This document shows, in pieces, positions 58,816-64,000 of a DNA stretch of 64,000 nucleotides. The number at the start of each line of letters is the position of its first letter. The first letter of the stretch is position 1. The position numbers and the translations under genes were made by a program. Under the pieces are notes generated by a model, which did no database searches, was not told the origin of the DNA, and saw nothing but the letters and a program-made list of their open reading frames with translations. This DNA comes from Pratylenchus scribneri (taxonomy: Eukaryota; Nematoda; Chromadorea; Rhabditida; Pratylenchidae), in the NCBI GenBank assembly GCA_030063045.1, contig JAQSEB010000117.1, positions 868,001 through 932,000 of the forward strand, written 5' to 3'.

Positions 58816-61800
58816 TCACGGAATGTCTGGCATTATTTCTTCATTTTCCTCTTTTCCATCCGTATTCATTGCCATTTTCGATGCCAACAATTTTTTTGTG
58901 TCATTCTCATTTTCCTCCTCGCCATTTGGCAAAATCAATGGTTGGTTTGAGCTGGCCATTGAGGCTGATTTGTTATCATCCTCCAACATTTTCACTCCTT
59001 CATTTCGATGGCATTTTCCGCCACTTTTTTCTTCAAATTCGCCAATATTCGAAAGTTGCAATGAGAGGAGAACGGGTACAATGAAAAGGCCATGGACGAG
59101 TCCAATTGCCCTATAAAAAGTAAAAAAAATAGAATTTTGGATAAATTTATTTTTTAAAATAATTACCCAAGGCAAAAAACGGTGCGGGCGAATGCCTCGA
59201 TGATGTACATAGAAATAAAGAAAAGGGGAAAAACACAAATGACAGTGGAAATTGCAGCCTGAAAAAAGAAAGCAAATATGTTAAAAATTGCAAAAATTTT
59301 CCAAATATTTTTGGGAAATTTTTTCCGAATTATTTTTAATTAAATAGAGTACAAAAAATCCAAATAATTCCTTAAATTCTATTTGTATTCAAGTGAATTC
59401 CAATTTTCAACCTCCAACATTGGCCGTCCCACGGCATTCAGAATTGATTCAATTTGCCGTTGGGCATTTCCAACATTTCTGTCCATTTTAATGTCAACCA
59501 AATTTTGTTGTATCATTTTATTAAAATGATAGCAAATATGGGCTGAGAAATCGACGGAAAAGCCTATGGCCATTAAAACGTTGATCATTGTAACCTAAAA
59601 AATTGTTTTTTAGTTCAATTTCCATAAAATTCGAATGAAATTTATTATCATATTATAATTATGGGGCTTTAAAAATTCTTACCGGATCCATGTCCAGTCC
59701 CCACCAGCCCAATGCTCCCATCAATGCTGAAAATGGGTTTACAAATAGAAGTATTTTAAATATATTCAAAAATGTGAGATTGGATAAATTTCCAAAAAAT
59801 GGATTATGATTGTTATTTTCATTCATTATATAATGGATAATTCTTTAGAATGGAATATTCCATTGCCAATTTAATAAATTAATATGGCCAAATTTTCCTT
59901 TATTAAAAACGACTCACTAAAAGATATGGATAAAACCGAGAATGTGGCAATGCTGCTGGTCCGTAAATTTGGAATAATGAAGAAGCAAACCAATGCCATA
60001 CATGTCAATGTCACCAATACTGCCTTTAGCAATTCTGTCTGAAAACAAATCAAAAATATTCCCTCGGTTGGCCATTCCCATCCGAATGGACCAAAAAAAA
60101 TATTGAAATGGGCTTAATAACGGGTTGGTAATCCAAATCAATCCAAAAAATTTATTTCGGATATATAATTGCCTCTATCTTTAGGGAAGGAGTGTAGTAA
60201 GTAGTACACACCTTGACTGTGAGGATTAAATCATAAATGGTGGAATCATAGTCAAAAACGGTGACACTGAATTCTGGGAATTGGTCGACAATGGAGCGGA
60301 GGGTGTCCACAAAGAAGGCACGTTCATGCCAACTTAGTTCACCTTAGATTAAATATAAATTTGGTTGGTAAAATGATTAAATTCGAATTATTTAATATTA
60401 CCCCAACGGTAGAGGATGAAAACGAATTTGTCAACGGAAATTGTGCCACTGTAAAAATAAAAAATATATTTGTTTTGAATAATTTAAATTTTAAGGCAAA
60501 CAAGCGGAATTATTCTAAGTTCGCCAGGCGGAATTATTCTAAGTTCGCCAGGCGGAATTATTCTAAGTTCGCCAGGCGGAATTATTCTAAGTTCGCCAGG
60601 CGGAATTATTCTAAGTTCGCCAGGCGGAATTATTCTAAGTTCGCCAGGCGGAATTATTCTAAGTTCGCCAGGCGGAATTATTCTAAGTTCGCCAGGCGGA
60701 ATTATTCTAAGTTCGCCAGGCGGAATTATTCTAAGTTCGCCAGGCGGAATTATTCTAAGTTCGCCAGGCGGAATTATTCTAAGTTCGCCAGGCGGAATTA
60801 TTCTAAGTTCGCCAGGCGGAATTAAAACAGGCGGAATTATTATTTTATCTTAAGAGAAAATTTGCAAACTTGAAAATAATAATAAATTTTTATAATAAAA
60901 TTACTCTGTATTTTTTCGATATTCCACAATTCTTTTATCCTCCATCATTCTTTCGCGCAAATATTGAGGGACAAGCGAATAACTTGGAGAATATTCCAAA
61001 GAATTTCGATAAGTTTTATTGAAATTAAGCCGATCATACTGCAAAATATAGACAATATTTTTAGGCCAATTCATTTACCTCCAAATAGTCATCAAGCCAA
61101 ATATCAATGCGCAATGCATTTGGCAGGGAACCAAGTTGGCCAATCATTTGTTGGAATTTGGCCAATTCCTTTGGAATGCCCACATTCGGTGGTCGAAAAA
61201 CAATCAATGACACTGGCGAATTCTAACAATATTTATTGAAATATAAATATTTTCTCAAAATTATCCCTCAAATTAATATGAGATGCGCCCAAATTTGAAT
61301 TAAAATATTCAATATCAAAAATAAAATTGAAAATATTTAATTTTTGTTCAATTAATTGGTTATCCATAATCTCATTTCCCACCTCTGTCATCACTCGATT
61401 GATGACTCCAATAGATGTTTGCAGTGCCGAATCGGCTGGGAATGTTTTCTGTGGTTCAAATGTGGCCTCCATTCGGTCAATGCCCAACACTGAAAGGGCA
61501 TAAGCAATACAAAGCAGAATGGCGGCAACTAATTTGGCCCAACGTGACACAATGAATGCGGCATAGGCACGGCAAAATCTGATACTGCAAAAAATTTCAC
61601 ATTTTTCTACAATTTTCACCAAATGATTTAAAATAATTTTGACAATGACATTCCATGGGCAAAAAAAAACACAAAAAATCAGAATTAGATAAAAACTAGG
61701 GTTGCGCCCCCGTCCCCGCGGGGGTCACTCCCGACGGGGGCCCCCGCGGGGGTTTGAGTCTCACCCCCGTCCCACTCCCGAAGGTCCACCCCCGATCACT

Positions 61801-64000
61801 CCCGCCCCCCGAACCTCCACCCCCGCGGGGGTACGGGGGTGAACATACACCCCATATTATTGGATTTTTCAAGAAAAATGCAATATGAAAGGAAATTTTT
61901 AGCAGATTTTTGTAGGATTTTTAAATTTTCATTAAAAATTTTTCGCTGCGCGGCAATTTTTAGTTAATTTTTTCGCTGCGCGTCTCTTGATAATCTTCTC
62001 TTATGGATAATAGACATCACAAAATCACTTTCTATGGTTAATTTAGGGTGCTATTCAAGAATCTGACATCCTTTTAATCATATCATGCCATATTGAAGAT
62101 TTATATAAGACTTTTCGGCAAAAAATCTCTGTCAAATTTTATTTGTAAAAGCAAATTTGGATGATGTGTAAAGTGAAACCAGCGAGGGACATTAGCATCT
62201 CGCCACTAATCTCATCGATTTTGACGAGCCTTAGCTCATCAGCCAATTAACCAATTTAAAGGACCTAAAATATATTTAATAGTCCCAAATCTTGGCTATC
62301 CAATGGTATAATGATCATTCAAAACTTCAAAGCTTTGGCAAAGTTGAGGCCAAAAATTTTGAAAAATTGTTTTTGTATCTAGGCATCTAGGGCCATATTT
62401 TGTCCAAACCATTACAGTTTTGTATGTTCAATATATCATTTGATAACCGATACTTAGGGCTATTAAATGCACTATATCATTTAATTTAAATTAGTAAATT
62501 GGCTGATGACTGATGAGCTAAGGCTCTTCAAATTCAAAATCACTGAGACGCTTGTGATCTAGACGCTAATGATAATGATCCCAACCGTGTGTAACTGGCA
62601 CCAACAAATTCAAATGATCCAGAACAGGAAGAAATTGAAGAGGAGATTGAATGAATTATGAATTAAAATTTATTTGCGCTTATAATTTATTAAAATTTTA
62701 CTAAATTTTTCTTCAGAAATTTTTTTTTTGAAAAATAGGACTTTTTTAAAAATTTTTGTCAACCCCGTACCCCCGCGGGGATCCCCGCGGGGGTCCCCGT
62801 CAAGGTCACCCCCGTCCCCGCCCCCGAAGGTGCCACCCCCGATCACCCCCGCCCCCGTCCAACTCGCCCCCGACCCTCGGGAGCGCAACCCTAATAAAAA
62901 CAAGTAGAAAAATAAAGCAAAAAATGCTAACCGTACTCTACGCATTTTGATTTCTGCCTTCTCCCTTCTTTGTTGCCGATGGCACCATTCAATGAATGGA
63001 AGGCATGGGGCAAAAACGAGGAATTCAAAGAGGAAATCGAGACCAATGGCTACGGTAGTGCATAAACAAAATGAGGACATTAGGGAAGAGGGCGAGAATA
63101 CTCCAATGCCAAATGCGAGTCCATTCGTGATGGAGGTAATTGCAATTGAAGGGCCCATTTCCCCAATCACTGATGCCATTCTTTCCGGCACAATCATATT
63201 TTCTTCTGGTTTGGAAAATAATTTATTTTTATTTAATTTTGCGTACTTTTTTCTCTGCTTTTATCTTTCTCCTCCTCCATTCGACTCCATTTTCGCCAAG
63301 AATGAAGCAATAAAAATGCATTGTCCACACCGATGCCCAACACCAAAAATGGCATTATGGACATGATGGCATTGAATTGGATGCCAAACCATCCCAACAG
63401 GGCGAATGTGACCATTATGGCCAATGATGGGGACAATAAGGCAAATGCGATCAAAATTAACTGTTCGAATAATCAAATATTTAAATAAAAATTTATTTTG
63501 GATTTTCAATTACAAATTAGAATAAATTAATCAATTTTATTAAGAAATGGTTATTAAAATGACATAAAAATTAAATTATAAATTATTCGCTATATAATTG
63601 AAATAATCCCAGCCTTTTTAAAATTGTGTAAAAGCCTTCAAATATTGTTTTTTCACCTGTGATTTCCATTTATATTGGCGGAATGCCACTAACATGAAGG
63701 CGACCATTGCGCCAATGCCAATGGCCAATAGGCGAATTGTTTGCTGTGAGCCGCGCATCATCTCAAAATTGGCAATTTCATCGCCGTATAAATGAATATT
63801 GAAAAGGTCGCTGAACTGGCCACTTTTGGCCAATTCGAAAAGTTCCAATTCCAAATGGGCCAATGCTTGACGCATTCGAGGGCCACGGCCTTCGAACATA
63901 TACCTAATAAAAGGGGTGAATTTATTTTTGGAAATTGGTTAACTAAAAAAGGCCATTTAATCATTTTAATTAAAAAAATAAATTTTAATTACCATTTCAA
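58816..64000 (-). CDS. Patched-related (PTR) sterol-sensing membrane protein, 5' end outside window
   Basis: Exons in the window (minus): 63903-63657, 63460-63247, 63205-62932, 61584-61383, 61222-61079, 61038-60905, 60448-60402, 60342-60212, 60038-59918, 59726-59683, 59594-59412, 59258-59167, 59110-58816; phases agree; about 708 aa. The sterol-sensing domain is clear: LLAIGIGAMVAFMLVAF, MPFLVLGIGVDNAFLLLHSW, ITSITNGLAFGIG. The second half has the RND-type repeat with WWGLDMDPVTMINVLMAIGF, SVDFSAHI and GLVHGLFIVPVLLSL. This is the Patched/Dispatched-like transporter fold of the expanded nematode PTR family, linked to cuticle, moulting and lipid traffic. The tail is acidic and Ser/Asn-rich. Introns hold a minisatellite (60.5 kb) and a 1.2-kb hAT element. 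The specific PTR orthologue is not determined. Confidence 0.9.
60503..60842. repeat. Minisatellite, GGCGGAATTATTCTAA family, array 4 (near-perfect)
   Basis: About 13 almost perfect 24-bp units with the linker GTTCGCCA, then one AACA-linked unit. Its homogeneity suggests recent expansion. It lies in the intron 60449-60904 of the PTR gene. The plus-strand frame through it (repeats of RRNYSKFA) is an artefact of the 24-bp period. Confidence 0.95.
61697..62893. mobile_element. 1.2-kb hAT-like non-autonomous transposon, copy B
   Basis: 1197 bp with the same ends (TAGGGTTGCGC / GCGCAACCCTA) as copy A and only scattered differences from it. It is flanked by a perfect 8-bp duplication ATAAAAAC (61689-61696 and 62894-62901). 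It lies in the PTR intron between exons 61584 and 62932, in the same orientation as copy A. The PTR splice sites on both sides are intact. Confidence 0.93.

Overview
The window is nuclear DNA from a nematode. It is AT-rich, its genes are split by many short introns, and the products are of nematode and metazoan type: a VHL homologue, a patched-related (PTR) sterol-sensing protein, a nematode-style carbohydrate sulfotransferase, DUF5648-like repeats and a PPP1R11 homologue. A plant-parasitic (tylenchid) nematode is a reasonable guess, but the sequence does not prove it. I rebuilt gene models by hand from splice signals and reading-frame phase. In every multi-exon model given here with exon coordinates, the phases agree across all introns.

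Layout. 1-2.2 kb: a foldback element and no clear gene. 2.2-8.5 kb (-): a 12-exon TIKI/TraB-family membrane protein whose two GxxH motifs have both lost the histidine; one intron holds a 1-kb minisatellite. 8.5-16.8 kb: gene-poor, with several palindromic MITE-like elements. 16.9-20.7 kb (-): a zinc-finger plus Q-rich nuclear-type protein whose first intron holds a 1.2-kb hAT-like element inserted in another MITE. 20.7-24.6 kb: gene-poor, with a minisatellite. 24.6-27.2 kb (+): sulfotransferase. 27.8-28.2 kb (+): single-LIM protein. 28.5-31.8 kb (-): a RecQ/BLM-like protein lacking the ATP-binding half of the helicase. 31.9-34.2 kb: a 2.3-kb terminal-inverted-repeat element carrying spliced coding sequence. 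34.5-40.6 kb (+): VHL, PPP1R11 and a large helical protein in close series, possibly an operon. 40.8-41.4 kb (-): a small membrane protein. 42.2-42.6 kb: a hAT MITE. 43.0-58.7 kb (+): adenylate-forming ligase 1, a secreted DUF5648-like protein, and ligases 2 and 3, which are paralogues. 58.8 kb to the end (-): the 3' part of a PTR gene, with a second copy of the 1.2-kb hAT element in an intron.

Themes. Two enzyme-family genes look catalytically retired yet keep clean splice structure (TIKI-like and RecQ-like). Eight introns appear to use GC donors. Ligases 2 and 3 are mosaics: their 3' parts, introns included, are almost identical, while their middles have diverged. One of them ends in SKL, a peroxisomal signal. 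One 24-bp minisatellite family occurs at four separate sites. At least three non-autonomous families show hAT-style 8-bp target duplications.
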